NCBI GenBank assembly: GCA_943325745.2 | Contig: CALPQP020000052.1 | Location: 1-6,041, forward strand | Length of the DNA: 6,041 bases | Reading direction: 5' to 3' | From: Gulosibacter massiliensis | GTDB taxonomy: Bacteria > Actinomycetota > Actinomycetes > Actinomycetales > Microbacteriaceae | Shown: positions 1 through 5,899 of the stretch, in pieces | How positions within the stretch are numbered: position 1 is the stretch's first letter | How the letters are laid out: each line of letters starts with the position of its first letter | Position numbers and translations under genes: made by a program | Notes under the pieces: model-generated | Databases searched by the model: none | Seen by the model: only the letters and a program-made list of their open reading frames with translations | Told to the model about the DNA's origin: nothing

Positions 1-192
1 GGGACTTTCGGTGAGCGTTTTGGCTGATGACGCTGAGATTCGCAGGGAAACGGCAAAAGGATCATTCGGAGATATCCGCTTTTTGACTTGAGGAACGAAC
101 TCACGAAGGCTGGCGTTCATCTCGGCCCATGTGTCTCCAAGGTGAACCAGGGTCGAATACCCGAGGTGGCCTAAGCCATTGTTGAGTTTCAT
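1..192 (-). CDS. eboE: EboE-like TIM-barrel 'metabolite traffic' protein, N-terminal part only
   Basis: Only the first 64 codons are in the window; the gene continues past base 1. Reading leftwards from ATG at 192, the product begins MKLNNGLGHLGYSTLVHLGD and continues with TWAEMNASLREFVPQVKKR, ISPNDPF and SLRIS. The spaced pattern HL-Y-T--H-G--W-E---SL, then KKR-SP--PF---LR-S, is what I remember as the start of EboE proteins, a xylose-isomerase-like TIM-barrel family usually annotated 'metabolite traffic protein EboE'. EboE belongs to the ebo cluster, known in cyanobacteria, some Bacteroidetes and algal endosymbionts, and linked in cyanobacteria to export of a scytonemin precursor to the periplasm. 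The usual Y-C-T-N near residue 12 reads Y-S-T-L here. GGGAAGG (197-203 on minus) lies four bases before the ATG and supports this start. The rest of the cluster would lie to the left. The identification rests on memory of the family, not on a search. Confidence 0.75.
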   Translation of the reverse strand, partial: MKLNNGLGHLGYSTLVHLGDTWAEMNASLREFVPQVKKRISPNDPFAVSLRISASSAKTLTESP

Positions 193-326
193 GAAGCCTT
201 CCCACGCTGTCGTTAACCCAAGTTTATGTGCAGTTTGACTAAACACGAAGCGCAAATTTGACCACTTTTTGCCCATTTCATAAACAAATAATGAATATTG
301 GCTATCTATTCTGTAAGGTGAGGGTA

Positions 327-338
327 AACCACCTGGTT
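327..338. promoter_or_regulatory. Inverted repeat AACCACCTGGTT, possible autoregulatory operator
   Basis: AACCA and TGGTT are perfect 5-base arms around a CC centre. The site sits 30 bases before the XRE-cupin start codon, upstream of its ribosome binding site, where a repressor site for the gene itself would be expected. A second, weaker pair overlaps it (AGGTG 316-320 with CACCT 330-334). Operator function is inferred from position and symmetry only. Confidence 0.3.
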
Positions 339-356
339 ATCGGGTGCCAGCGCACA

Positions 357-364
357 AGAGGGGA
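357..364 (+). promoter_or_regulatory. Ribosome binding site deciding the XRE-cupin start
   Basis: AGAGGGGA lies 4 bases before ATG 369. It supports that ATG over an in-frame TTG at 258, which would add 37 residues unlike any XRE N-terminus. Confidence 0.7.
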
Positions 365-368
365 CTCG

Positions 369-1094
369 ATGCATTTCGCTATCGGTGAAGAGCTGCGAAG
401 AGTCCGCCTCTCACGTAAATTGAGCTTAAGAAACGTCGCTTCTGCGGTCGGTGTTTCCGCTAGCCTCCTCTCGCAGGTCGAGACCGGCAAGACGCAGCCA
501 TCCGTGTCCACTCTCTACGCACTGGTCAACCACCTCGGGGTTTCGCTCGATGGACTGATGAAGGGAATGAGCCAGTCCGATGGCAAAACCACTGACGAAT
601 CCGGTTACGAAGATGGACACCACGGCATCGTGCAGCGTCGCAGCGAAAATCCCATTATTGAAATGGAAAACGGCGTGGTGTGGGAGCGTTTGGCCGACGG
701 TGGACGTGACGATGCCGACCCACTCATGGTGACCTACGAACCGGGAAGTTCAAGTTCTGTTGAAGGCAAAATGATGCGCCACGATGCCCTCGAGTACGGA
801 TTGATCATCGAAGGTACCTTGACTCTTCGAATCGAAAACGACGTCCACGAGATTTATCCAGGAGACTCCTTCAGTTTCGACGCAAACCGTTTGCACATGT
901 TCGAAAACAATTCGGCTAAACCCGCACGCGGGATTTGGTTTGTCATTGGCAGCAAGCACGGGGAAAATTTGGACCTCAGTAACCTTGGTCCCGCAAAAAC
1001 TGCGACACCGTCACTGCCCGCGAAATCTGCCGTCGATGTGCTGAATGCGATGGGTGACGCGAAAACCCGCAAGTTAACAGGCCAGAGTTCGTAG
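369..1094 (+). CDS. XRE-family transcriptional regulator with C-terminal cupin sensor domain
   Basis: The 241-residue cytoplasmic protein has the usual two-part layout of the XRE-cupin family. A helix-turn-helix fills about residues 5-63 (GEELRRVRLSRKLSLRNVA, then VSASLLSQVETGKTQPS, the recognition helix and following turn). A variable linker follows, then a cupin_2 barrel at about 120-193. The barrel shows H138 with E142 and GLIIEG in the first motif and PGDSFSF with H176 in the second, so part of a metal or ligand site seems kept. The last 45 residues are low in recognisable structure. Family members repress or activate nearby catabolic, amino-acid or polyamine genes in response to a small ligand. 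Here the gene converges on the E2 gene with nine bases between stops. Its target could be itself, the divergent ebo-like gene or the E1/E2 operon; nothing in the sequence decides this. The start is ATG 369 because of a strong Shine-Dalgarno. The ligand is unknown. Confidence 0.9.
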   Translation: MHFAIGEELRRVRLSRKLSLRNVASAVGVSASLLSQVETGKTQPSVSTLYALVNHLGVSLDGLMKGMSQSDGKTTDESGYEDGHHGIVQRRSENPIIEMENGVVWERLADGGRDDADPLMVTYEPGSSSSVEGKMMRHDALEYGLIIEGTLTLRIENDVHEIYPGDSFSFDANRLHMFENNSAKPARGIWFVIGSKHGENLDLSNLGPAKTATPSLPAKSAVDVLNAMGDAKTRKLTGQSS

Positions 1095-1103
1095 TCTCTT
1101 GAG

Positions 1104-2366
1104 CTAAACCAACATGCTGAGCGGATTTTCAATCCGCTTCACGAATGCAGCCAGCCACTGGGCCGCGAGTGCACCGTCTACCGCGCGATGATCCGCGGAA
1201 AGCGTTACCGTCATCACGTTCGCGACCACAATCTGGCCATCGTCGACAATCGCACGCGGTGATGCCGCCCCCACGGCCAAGATTCCCGACTGAGGCGGAT
1301 TCAAGATCGCGCTGAATTCCTTCGTGCCAAACATTCCTAGATTGCTCACGGCAAAGCTGCCGCCTTCAAGTTCTTCTTGACGTAACTTACCTTCGCGTGC
1401 GCGAGCAGCCATTTCCGTGATTTCCATGCTCAAGTTACTGAGAGAGCGCTTTTCCACGCCACGAATAACGGGCGTAAACAAACCGCCCTCGGTTGTCACG
1501 GCAACAGCGATGTCGGCCGATTCGTACTTGCGCATGGCCTCGGCGTTCCACACCACGTTCGAGTCTGGAACATCCATGAGCGCGCAGGCGACTGCCTTCA
1601 CAACGATGTCATTCACCGAGATCTTGACCGATGAGGACTGATTGATGCTCGCGCGAAGTTCAAGCAACGCGTCAACCTTGCAATCGGCGGTGACGTAAAA
1701 GTGGGGAACCGTTGATTTGCTTTCGGTGAGGCGACGTGCAATTGCGCGACGCATTCCGGTGTGCGGCACAGTCGAGTAGCTGCTCGAATGCTCTTGCGTC
1801 GCAAGTTCTAAACTCGACGAAAAGGACGAGGTCCCCGAGGAGGCCACGCTTACGCCGCTCGGTGCGAAACTCTCAAGGTCTCGGCGAACCACACGGCCCA
1901 AAGGTCCGGTGCCCGCAATCTGCGTCAATTCGATGCCTCGTTCACGAGCTAATTTCCGAACGATTGGGCTCACGAACTGACGGGACTCGTCCGTCGTTTC
2001 CAAGGGCGCAGCCGAGGATCCTACGGGCGCGGCGACTGGCGACACCGTGGTTGCCTCGACATTGTCCGTAGCGTGAACTGTAGGTGCTGTCGCGCCAAGC
2101 AATGCGTCACCCGCCGCACCGTCTTCGCCCGCGCCAAGCACGATCATGATGGGAGCACCAACGTCAACCGAATCGCCGTCGGCAACGAGAATCTTATAAA
2201 CCGTCCCTTGGGCATCACACGCGAAATCCACAACGGCCTTCTCGGTTTCGATATCGGCAATGATGTCACCGATGTTGACGGATGCCCCGACGGCGACATG
2301 CCACTTCGACAGAACGATTTCCGTTGCACCCGCGGCAACCTCTGGCATCGTGATGAGAGTAGCCAT
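1104..2366 (-). CDS. Dihydrolipoamide acyltransferase (E2) of a 2-oxoacid dehydrogenase complex
   Basis: The 420-residue protein has the full E2 order. An N-terminal lipoyl domain (about 2-77) carries the lipoylated lysine K43 in DIETEKAVVD. An Ala/Pro/Thr linker follows, then a peripheral-subunit-binding domain (about 131-166, FVSPIVRKLARERGIEL and GTGPLGRVVRRDL), a Ser-rich linker (about 169-199), and the catalytic acyltransferase domain from about 200. The active site is HRAVDG with H393 and D397. E2 accepts the acyl group from E1 on its lipoyl arm and passes it to CoA; it forms the cytoplasmic core of the complex. There is one lipoyl domain, and the length is normal for acetoin, branched-chain or pyruvate-type E2. 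The gene follows E1 with a TGATG overlap (one shared base), so translation is probably coupled and the partnership is firm. The substrate is not determined; 'pyruvate dehydrogenase E2' would be too specific. No E3 gene is nearby. Confidence 0.93.
   Translation of the reverse strand: MATLITMPEVAAGATEIVLSKWHVAVGASVNIGDIIADIETEKAVVDFACDAQGTVYKILVADGDSVDVGAPIMIVLGAGEDGAAGDALLGATAPTVHATDNVEATTVSPVAAPVGSSAAPLETTDESRQFVSPIVRKLARERGIELTQIAGTGPLGRVVRRDLESFAPSGVSVASSGTSSFSSSLELATQEHSSSYSTVPHTGMRRAIARRLTESKSTVPHFYVTADCKVDALLELRASINQSSSVKISVNDIVVKAVACALMDVPDSNVVWNAEAMRKYESADIAVAVTTEGGLFTPVIRGVEKRSLSNLSMEITEMAARAREGKLRQEELEGGSFAVSNLGMFGTKEFSAILNPPQSGILAVGAASPRAIVDDGQIVVANVMTVTLSADHRAVDGALAAQWLAAFVKRIENPLSMLV
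1120..1138. terminator. Hairpin near the convergent gene ends, weak terminator candidate
   Basis: AGCGGATT and AATCCGCT form a perfect 8-bp stem with a TTC loop. It begins 26 bases past the stop of the XRE-cupin gene and lies inside the last codons of E2. No run of T follows on either strand, so it is not a classical intrinsic terminator. It could still stall or protect the 3' end of the rightward transcript. The codons for KRIENPL would partly create the symmetry anyway. Confidence 0.3.
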
Positions 2367-4555
2367 CAGTTCGTTCCAAATCCCATGGCGATTTTTTTCA
2401 ATCCAGCGGCAACTTCTTCGGTCCGTGCGATTGCCGCACGCTCAAGCACCTTCGAAATGCTCGGTGACGCTTCACCGCCATGAACACGCTGTACCGGCTG
2501 ATCGAGGTAGTCAAAGAACCGGCGTTGAATCTCATCGGCCAGCCAGCTGCCGTAACTCGTTCCCTGTGCGCCCTGCTCGACAATCATCACCGCATTTGTC
2601 TTTGTGATGCTTGCCCCAATCGTTGTCCAATCAATGCTTGCGCGGTCAAGCCAGCGAAGGTCGATAACTTCGGCATCAATTCCGGTTTGCTCGACGGCCT
2701 CCAGCGAGTGGCTCACCATTGAAAGATACGTAAGGACTGTGACGTCATTACCGGCACGCTTGATTGCTGCCTTTCCAAACGGGATCTGATAATCGTAATC
2801 ACCGACGGCGATTTCACCCGTTGAGGCGTAAAGGTCGACGTGCTCGATGACGAGTACCGGATCGTTGAGTGCCAGAGCGGCATTCATCAAACCGATGTAA
2901 TCAAATGGGTTTGATGGGGCGACGATGCGCCATCCTGGTGCAGTGGCGAAAATACCGGCCGGATCCATGAGGTGTTGAGAACCATATCCGGAACCCATTG
3001 CGACTTTGGTGCGAATCACCACGGGAACCGATGCATCGCCACCGAACATGTGGCGCGCCTTGCCAATCTGATTGAACACCTGGTCAGCGGCCACCCACAT
3101 GAAGTCGGGGTACATGAATTCGATGACGGGACGGAAGCGACCATCGAGTGCCATTCCCCCGCCGAGACCCGCGAATGCATTTTCGCTGATCGGCGTCCCC
3201 AAAATTCGGTCTGGGTACTTCTCGACCAATCCTTTTGTTGCACCGTTCGTGCCACCCTTGAGGCGGTGCACGTCTTCGCCAAGAACGACGATTCGGGCGT
3301 CGGTTTCCATACGGCGGTCCATGACGGCGGCGACCGCGTCAACAAAACGTACTTCTTCCTTTTTGCCGGTGTGCGTCGCAAATTCTTCGGTTCGAACACC
3401 ACTCAATTCCGACGCGTCGCCGCGAACACCAACGTTGACAAAGTCTGCGCTCGGCCACAGGTCGGGGCGAATCCGACGCGCGCCCGGCTTGCCCGCTGGG
3501 TCGGCCTCGAGTAGCTCGTTCACGGCCAGTTCCATCGCAGCCTGCGCCTGTGCTCGAACGCTATCGACCTCGACCTGCTCAATCAACCCGAGTGTCATCA
3601 TCTCGTTGGCAACTCGGGTTAGCGGGTCACGTCCGCGCCACTCTTCTTCCTCGTCCTTTGGCCGATATCCAAAGGCGCTACCTGGGACTGGACCGTTCTG
3701 GTGGAAGAACCGATAGACCTCGGCTTCGATTACTGCTGGGCCGTTGCCCGCGCGAGTGTGCGCCTCTATTTCTTGCATCGCGAGGTGCACGGCAAGGGGA
3801 TCCATGCCGTCCACTCGCCAGCTCGGAATTCCGAAACCGGTGCCGCGACCAGACAACCGTTCTTCTGCGGTGACTTCCGAGACGTGCGTGGACACCGCGT
3901 AAAGGTTGTTCTCAATAAAGAAGACCAGTGGAATATCCCACGCGGCGGTGAGGTTCATCGTTTCCAAAACGGAACCAATGTTTACCGCGCCATCGCCGAA
4001 GTAGCTGACGGTCAAATCACTGGTTTCTGAGTGTTGCTGGGCCCATGCATTACCCGCTCCCAGGGGAACACCGCCGCCGACGATTGCGTTGGTTCCGAGC
4101 GCTCCAGCTTCTTTCCACTGCAAGTGCATCGATCCACCGCGTCCGCGACAGTACCCTTGTGCCAAACCCAAAATCTCAGCGAGTGTGCGCTGAAGTACTT
4201 CTTGAATCGGTTCATTCACCAGGTTGGTGACATCGAGGCCGTCCGGAGTCACAAATCCAATCGCCTTCGCCAAGAATTGGTGGTGACCGCGGTGTGAACC
4301 GTTAACGGCATCGGTTCCGCGCAGTCCGACGATAGAACCGACAGCGCCGCCCTCTTGTCCGATGCTCGAGTGGGCGGGACCGTGCACTAAACCTTCAGCG
4401 GCAAGTTGCAGAACGGTTTCTTCGAAGGCACGAATGAGGTGCATCTGTCCCAGCATGGTTTCAAGGAGGCGCGGGTCAGCATCACGCCAATCTTCCGGTG
4501 TCGTGCGGAGTTCCACCCAGGGTTCTTTCGGGGAAAGCTGAATTTTCTCGGTCAT
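2366..4555 (-). CDS. Single-chain (alpha+beta fused) E1 of a 2-oxoacid dehydrogenase complex, thiamine diphosphate dependent
   Basis: The 729-residue protein joins two subunits that are usually separate. The alpha part (about 30-335) has SHRGHH (87-92), GRGGSMH, and the thiamine diphosphate/Mg site GDGAVN (from 187) to ENN (215-217). The linker runs to about 395. The beta part (about 400-720) has LGEDV near 425, GTPISENAFAGLGGGMA, FMYPDFMWVAADQ, SQHLMDP and a C-terminal transketolase-type domain (VIDLRWLD, VEQG). E1 decarboxylates a 2-oxo acid or cleaves a diketone such as acetoin, then acylates the lipoyl arm of E2. Length fits other fused E1s. The alpha active-site loop, usually HS-SD-YR, reads HQNGPVPGSAFGYRPKDEE, marking a distinct clade. 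The start is ATG 4555, with GGAG six bases upstream; an in-frame TTG at 4567 is less likely because that Shine-Dalgarno would then sit inside the gene. It is the first gene of an operon with E2. The substrate is unknown. Confidence 0.93.
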   Translation of the reverse strand: MTEKIQLSPKEPWVELRTTPEDWRDADPRLLETMLGQMHLIRAFEETVLQLAAEGLVHGPAHSSIGQEGGAVGSIVGLRGTDAVNGSHRGHHQFLAKAIGFVTPDGLDVTNLVNEPIQEVLQRTLAEILGLAQGYCRGRGGSMHLQWKEAGALGTNAIVGGGVPLGAGNAWAQQHSETSDLTVSYFGDGAVNIGSVLETMNLTAAWDIPLVFFIENNLYAVSTHVSEVTAEERLSGRGTGFGIPSWRVDGMDPLAVHLAMQEIEAHTRAGNGPAVIEAEVYRFFHQNGPVPGSAFGYRPKDEEEEWRGRDPLTRVANEMMTLGLIEQVEVDSVRAQAQAAMELAVNELLEADPAGKPGARRIRPDLWPSADFVNVGVRGDASELSGVRTEEFATHTGKKEEVRFVDAVAAVMDRRMETDARIVVLGEDVHRLKGGTNGATKGLVEKYPDRILGTPISENAFAGLGGGMALDGRFRPVIEFMYPDFMWVAADQVFNQIGKARHMFGGDASVPVVIRTKVAMGSGYGSQHLMDPAGIFATAPGWRIVAPSNPFDYIGLMNAALALNDPVLVIEHVDLYASTGEIAVGDYDYQIPFGKAAIKRAGNDVTVLTYLSMVSHSLEAVEQTGIDAEVIDLRWLDRASIDWTTIGASITKTNAVMIVEQGAQGTSYGSWLADEIQRRFFDYLDQPVQRVHGGEASPSISKVLERAAIARTEEVAAGLKKIAMGFGTN

Positions 4556-4561
4556 CGTTGA

Positions 4562-4565
4562 CTCC
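4562..4565 (-). promoter_or_regulatory. Ribosome binding site deciding the E1 start
   Basis: GGAG on the minus strand, followed by TCAACG and then ATG 4555, has ideal spacing. It rules in the ATG and makes the upstream TTG at 4567 unlikely. Confidence 0.7.
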
Positions 4566-4605
4566 AATGCAGGGACGAACAGTTATGGTTTATCTGCCTA
4601 CCCAT

Positions 4606-4633
4606 AGAATAGCAAAATGTATCCAATTGGCAA
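4606..4633 (-). promoter_or_regulatory. Candidate sigma-70 type promoter for the E1/E2 operon
   Basis: On the minus strand, TTGCCA (4633-4628, five of six to TTGACA) is followed after 16 bases by TATTCT (4611-4606, four of six to TATAAT). Transcription would begin near 4598, giving a leader of about 43 bases before ATG 4555. The -35 overlaps the CCAATTGG palindrome and one TGTATCCA copy lies in the spacer, so a bound regulator would block polymerase. This is a match by eye only. Confidence 0.4.
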
Positions 4634-4637
4634 ATAA

Positions 4638-4655
4638 ATTTGTCCAGATACCAAT
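4638..4655. promoter_or_regulatory. Imperfect inverted repeat, possible GntR/FCD operator
   Basis: Arms ATTTGT and ACCAAT flank a six-base centre CCAGAT; five of six arm pairs match. The site lies just upstream of the candidate leftward promoter and between the two TGTATCCA copies. The centre is longer than the three bases common between GT and AC in FadR-type sites, so assignment to the neighbouring GntR protein is tentative. Confidence 0.3.
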
Positions 4656-4699
4656 AAAATCTGAGTTTATAAGCCAGACTGTATCCATTCAGAAGATTT

Positions 4700-4704
4700 A
4701 GGAG
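4700..4704 (+). promoter_or_regulatory. Ribosome binding site of the VOC gene
   Basis: AGGAG, five bases before ATG 4710, is a near-consensus Shine-Dalgarno and fixes the start. Confidence 0.75.
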
Positions 4705-4709
4705 TTGTC

Positions 4710-5246
4710 ATGAGCTCAGGAATCCCTGGTTTGCGGGGTACAGACCACATTGGTTTCACCGTGCCCGATATCGAAGAAGCGACGGTCTTCTTCCGGGACA
4801 TCATTGGCTGCGAACTGGTTTACAACCTGGGCCCATTCCAGAGTGACGACGACTGGATGGCAGAACACCTCAATGTGCATCCGCGAACGATTATGAAACA
4901 GATACGTTTCTTCCGCTGCAAATACGGGTCCAACTTTGAGATCTTCGAGTACATTTCGGCTGACCCCGACGGCCCTCGCCCACAACCGCGCAATAGCGAT
5001 ATCGGCGGACACCACCTGTGTTTTTATGTCGACGACATCGATTCGGCAATTCAATACCTCAAGGACAACGGGATTCGAGTACTGGGTGACAAGACCAACA
5101 GTTCCAATGCGAGCCTTGGACAGACCTGGGTCTATTTTTTGAGCCCCTGGGGAATGCAGTTTGAACTGTGCAGCTACCCGAACGGGAAAGCGTACGAGAA
5201 AGATGCAAAGGTGACGTTGTGGCATCCAGCCCACCCAGCACAGTAG
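4710..5246 (+). CDS. VOC superfamily (glyoxalase/dioxygenase fold) metalloenzyme, substrate unknown
   Basis: The 178-residue protein contains two VOC beta-alpha-beta-beta-beta modules, about residues 10-82 and 98-157. The module starts match each other: TDHIGFTVPDIEEA and GHHLCFYVDDIDSA. Expected metal ligands are all present: H13, E77 in NFEIFEY, H102 (or H101), and E152 in QFELCSYPNG. A functional divalent-metal enzyme is therefore likely. VOC enzymes include glyoxalase I, methylmalonyl-CoA epimerase, extradiol dioxygenases and fosfomycin-resistance proteins. The length and the RFFRCKYGSNFEIFEY and SPWGMQFELCSY segments fit an uncharacterised group often annotated simply 'VOC family protein'. 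There is no signal peptide or membrane segment, so it acts in the cytoplasm. It heads an operon with the GntR regulator, divergent from E1/E2, suggesting it works on the same substrate or an intermediate, for example by isomerising or opening a hydroxy-oxo compound. That role is inference. Confidence 0.88.
   Translation: MSSGIPGLRGTDHIGFTVPDIEEATVFFRDIIGCELVYNLGPFQSDDDWMAEHLNVHPRTIMKQIRFFRCKYGSNFEIFEYISADPDGPRPQPRNSDIGGHHLCFYVDDIDSAIQYLKDNGIRVLGDKTNSSNASLGQTWVYFLSPWGMQFELCSYPNGKAYEKDAKVTLWHPAHPAQ
5207..5214 (+). promoter_or_regulatory. Internal ribosome binding site deciding the gntR start
   Basis: AAAGGTGA inside the end of the VOC gene lies four bases before GTG 5219. The alternative in-frame GTG at 5168 has no comparable sequence before it. 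Confidence 0.65.
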
Positions 5247-5860
5247 CCGCGGCCCTGCGCGAAGAAATTCTCAACGGAACACTCGCCCCGGGTGAACGAA
5301 TCGTTCAAGAAGAAATTGCTGAACGTTTCGGAGCAAGTCGTCAGCCGGTTCGCGATGCTCTTCGCCTGCTTGAGGGCGACGGACTCGTCACGCTCAAAGC
5401 GAATGCCGGAGCATGGGTTTCTCAATTGTCCGAGAGCGAATGTGACGAAGCGTATCTCGTGCGGGAAAGACTCGAGCCGCTTCTGATTTCTCACAGCATC
5501 CCGAACCTCACGAGTGTTCAGATTGAGCGACTCATCCAGTTGGCGGACGAGATTGAAAAAACAACCGACATCGAAAGCTTCTTGCGTCTCGACAGGGAAT
5601 TTCACCTGTTGTCCTACGCCGGAGCCAACGATGGAATGCTCAAAGAATTTGTGGAGCGCATCTGGAATACCACGCAGCACTATCGACGCGCCTTTGCGCA
5701 ATTGAATGGGTTTGCAGGTTCCGACGTCACTCACATCGAGCACAAACTGATTGTGGATGGCATCGTTCAGAAAGACACGCGCCAGGCAGAACTCGCGCTG
5801 GAAGCCCACATTCGCCGGACTCGAGTCACGTTGGCCCAGCACCGCGAACTATTTGTATGA
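5219..5860 (+). CDS. GntR-family transcriptional regulator, FadR subfamily with FCD ligand domain
   Basis: From GTG 5219 the product is 213 residues, normal for the family. A winged helix-turn-helix fills about residues 7-67, with LREEILNGTLAPGERIVQEE and FGASRQPVRDALRLLEGDGLV and a wing ending AGAWV. An all-helical FCD domain follows (about 75-205). Its metal-site residues are all recognisable: D125 and H129 in LDREFH, H175 in EHKLIVDGI, and H197 in AHIRRT. FCD regulators with this set bind a metal-coordinated carboxylate such as lactate, citrate or a sugar acid, which releases them from DNA. Its start codon overlaps the VOC gene by 28 bases, so the two are co-translated. An alternative GTG at 5168 would add 17 residues but lacks a Shine-Dalgarno. 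Likely targets are the 4556-4709 region and possibly the inverted repeat at 5861-5884. The effector is unknown. Confidence 0.92.
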   Translation: MASSPPSTVAAALREEILNGTLAPGERIVQEEIAERFGASRQPVRDALRLLEGDGLVTLKANAGAWVSQLSESECDEAYLVRERLEPLLISHSIPNLTSVQIERLIQLADEIEKTTDIESFLRLDREFHLLSYAGANDGMLKEFVERIWNTTQHYRRAFAQLNGFAGSDVTHIEHKLIVDGIVQKDTRQAELALEAHIRRTRVTLAQHRELFV

Positions 5861-5884
5861 TTCCGTTACCGTGACATAACGGGA
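5861..5884. promoter_or_regulatory. Inverted repeat between gntR and the next gene
   Basis: CCGTTA (5863-5868) and TAACGG (5877-5882) are perfect arms around an 8-base centre. A G-T pair and an A-T pair extend it to eight positions. It begins immediately after the gntR stop and ends 15 bases before ATG 5900. It could be an operator, an RNA hairpin separating the two messages, or a processing site. There is no T-run, so a simple terminator is unlikely. Confidence 0.4.
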
Positions 5885-5899
5885 AAGAAAGTCAGGGTC

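Larger units (their letters stand above)
193..368. promoter_or_regulatory. Divergent intergenic region between eboE-like gene and XRE-cupin regulator gene
   Basis: These 176 bases separate two divergent genes and should carry promoters in both directions. The stretch 281-315 is AT-rich. Visible elements are TTTGAC twice (234-239 and 257-262), a GTTT/AAAC inverted repeat at 233-244, TTGACC at 258-263 as a possible -35 for the rightward gene, TATTCT at 307-312 as a possible -10, and a 12-bp inverted repeat at 327-338. No pair of hexamers has clean 16-18 base spacing, so the exact promoters are not assigned. Confidence 0.5.
4556..4709. promoter_or_regulatory. Divergent promoter/operator region between E1/E2 operon and VOC-gntR operon
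   Basis: This AT-rich 154-bp region must drive both arms. TGTATCCA occurs exactly twice (4618-4625 and 4680-4687). CCAATTGG is a perfect palindrome at 4623-4630. ATTTGT-CCAGAT-ACCAAT at 4638-4655 has 6-base arms matching at five positions. GT...AC-type inverted repeats are usual operators of FadR/FCD GntR proteins, one of which is encoded two genes to the right, so its control of both operons is a reasonable inference. No convincing -35/-10 pair was found for the rightward operon, although TATAAG (4668-4673) could be its -10. Confidence 0.6.

Noticed and set aside
258..368. Upstream TTG start adding 37 residues to the XRE-cupin protein
   Set aside because: The extension lies in the promoter region and is unlike XRE N-termini; ATG 369 has a strong Shine-Dalgarno.
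2390..2397. Run of seven A on the minus strand near the end of E1 as a programmed frameshift site
   Set aside because: E1 ends normally 8 codons later and E2 has its own ATG; nothing suggests a frameshifted product.
3072..3716. 214-codon open frame on plus strand inside E1
   Set aside because: It is antisense to the well-supported E1 gene, has a composition rich in Arg/Ser/Pro as expected from a shadow frame, and shows no domain.
2366..4567. Naming the E1/E2 genes as pyruvate, branched-chain or acetoin dehydrogenase
   Set aside because: Motifs common to all these complexes are visible, but no residue I can see decides the substrate, and no E3 or diagnostic neighbour is present.
4716..5234. 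172-codon open frame on minus strand opposite the VOC gene
   Set aside because: It mirrors the VOC gene exactly and lacks its own ribosome binding site or recognisable motif.
4710..5246. Calling the VOC protein glyoxalase I or a fosfomycin-resistance enzyme
   Set aside because: The fold and metal ligands are shared across the superfamily; the length and context do not fit either specifically.
5174..5842. 222-codon open frame on minus strand opposite gntR
   Set aside because: The plus strand encodes a clear GntR/FCD protein here; the antisense frame stays open because of codon bias and resembles nothing.
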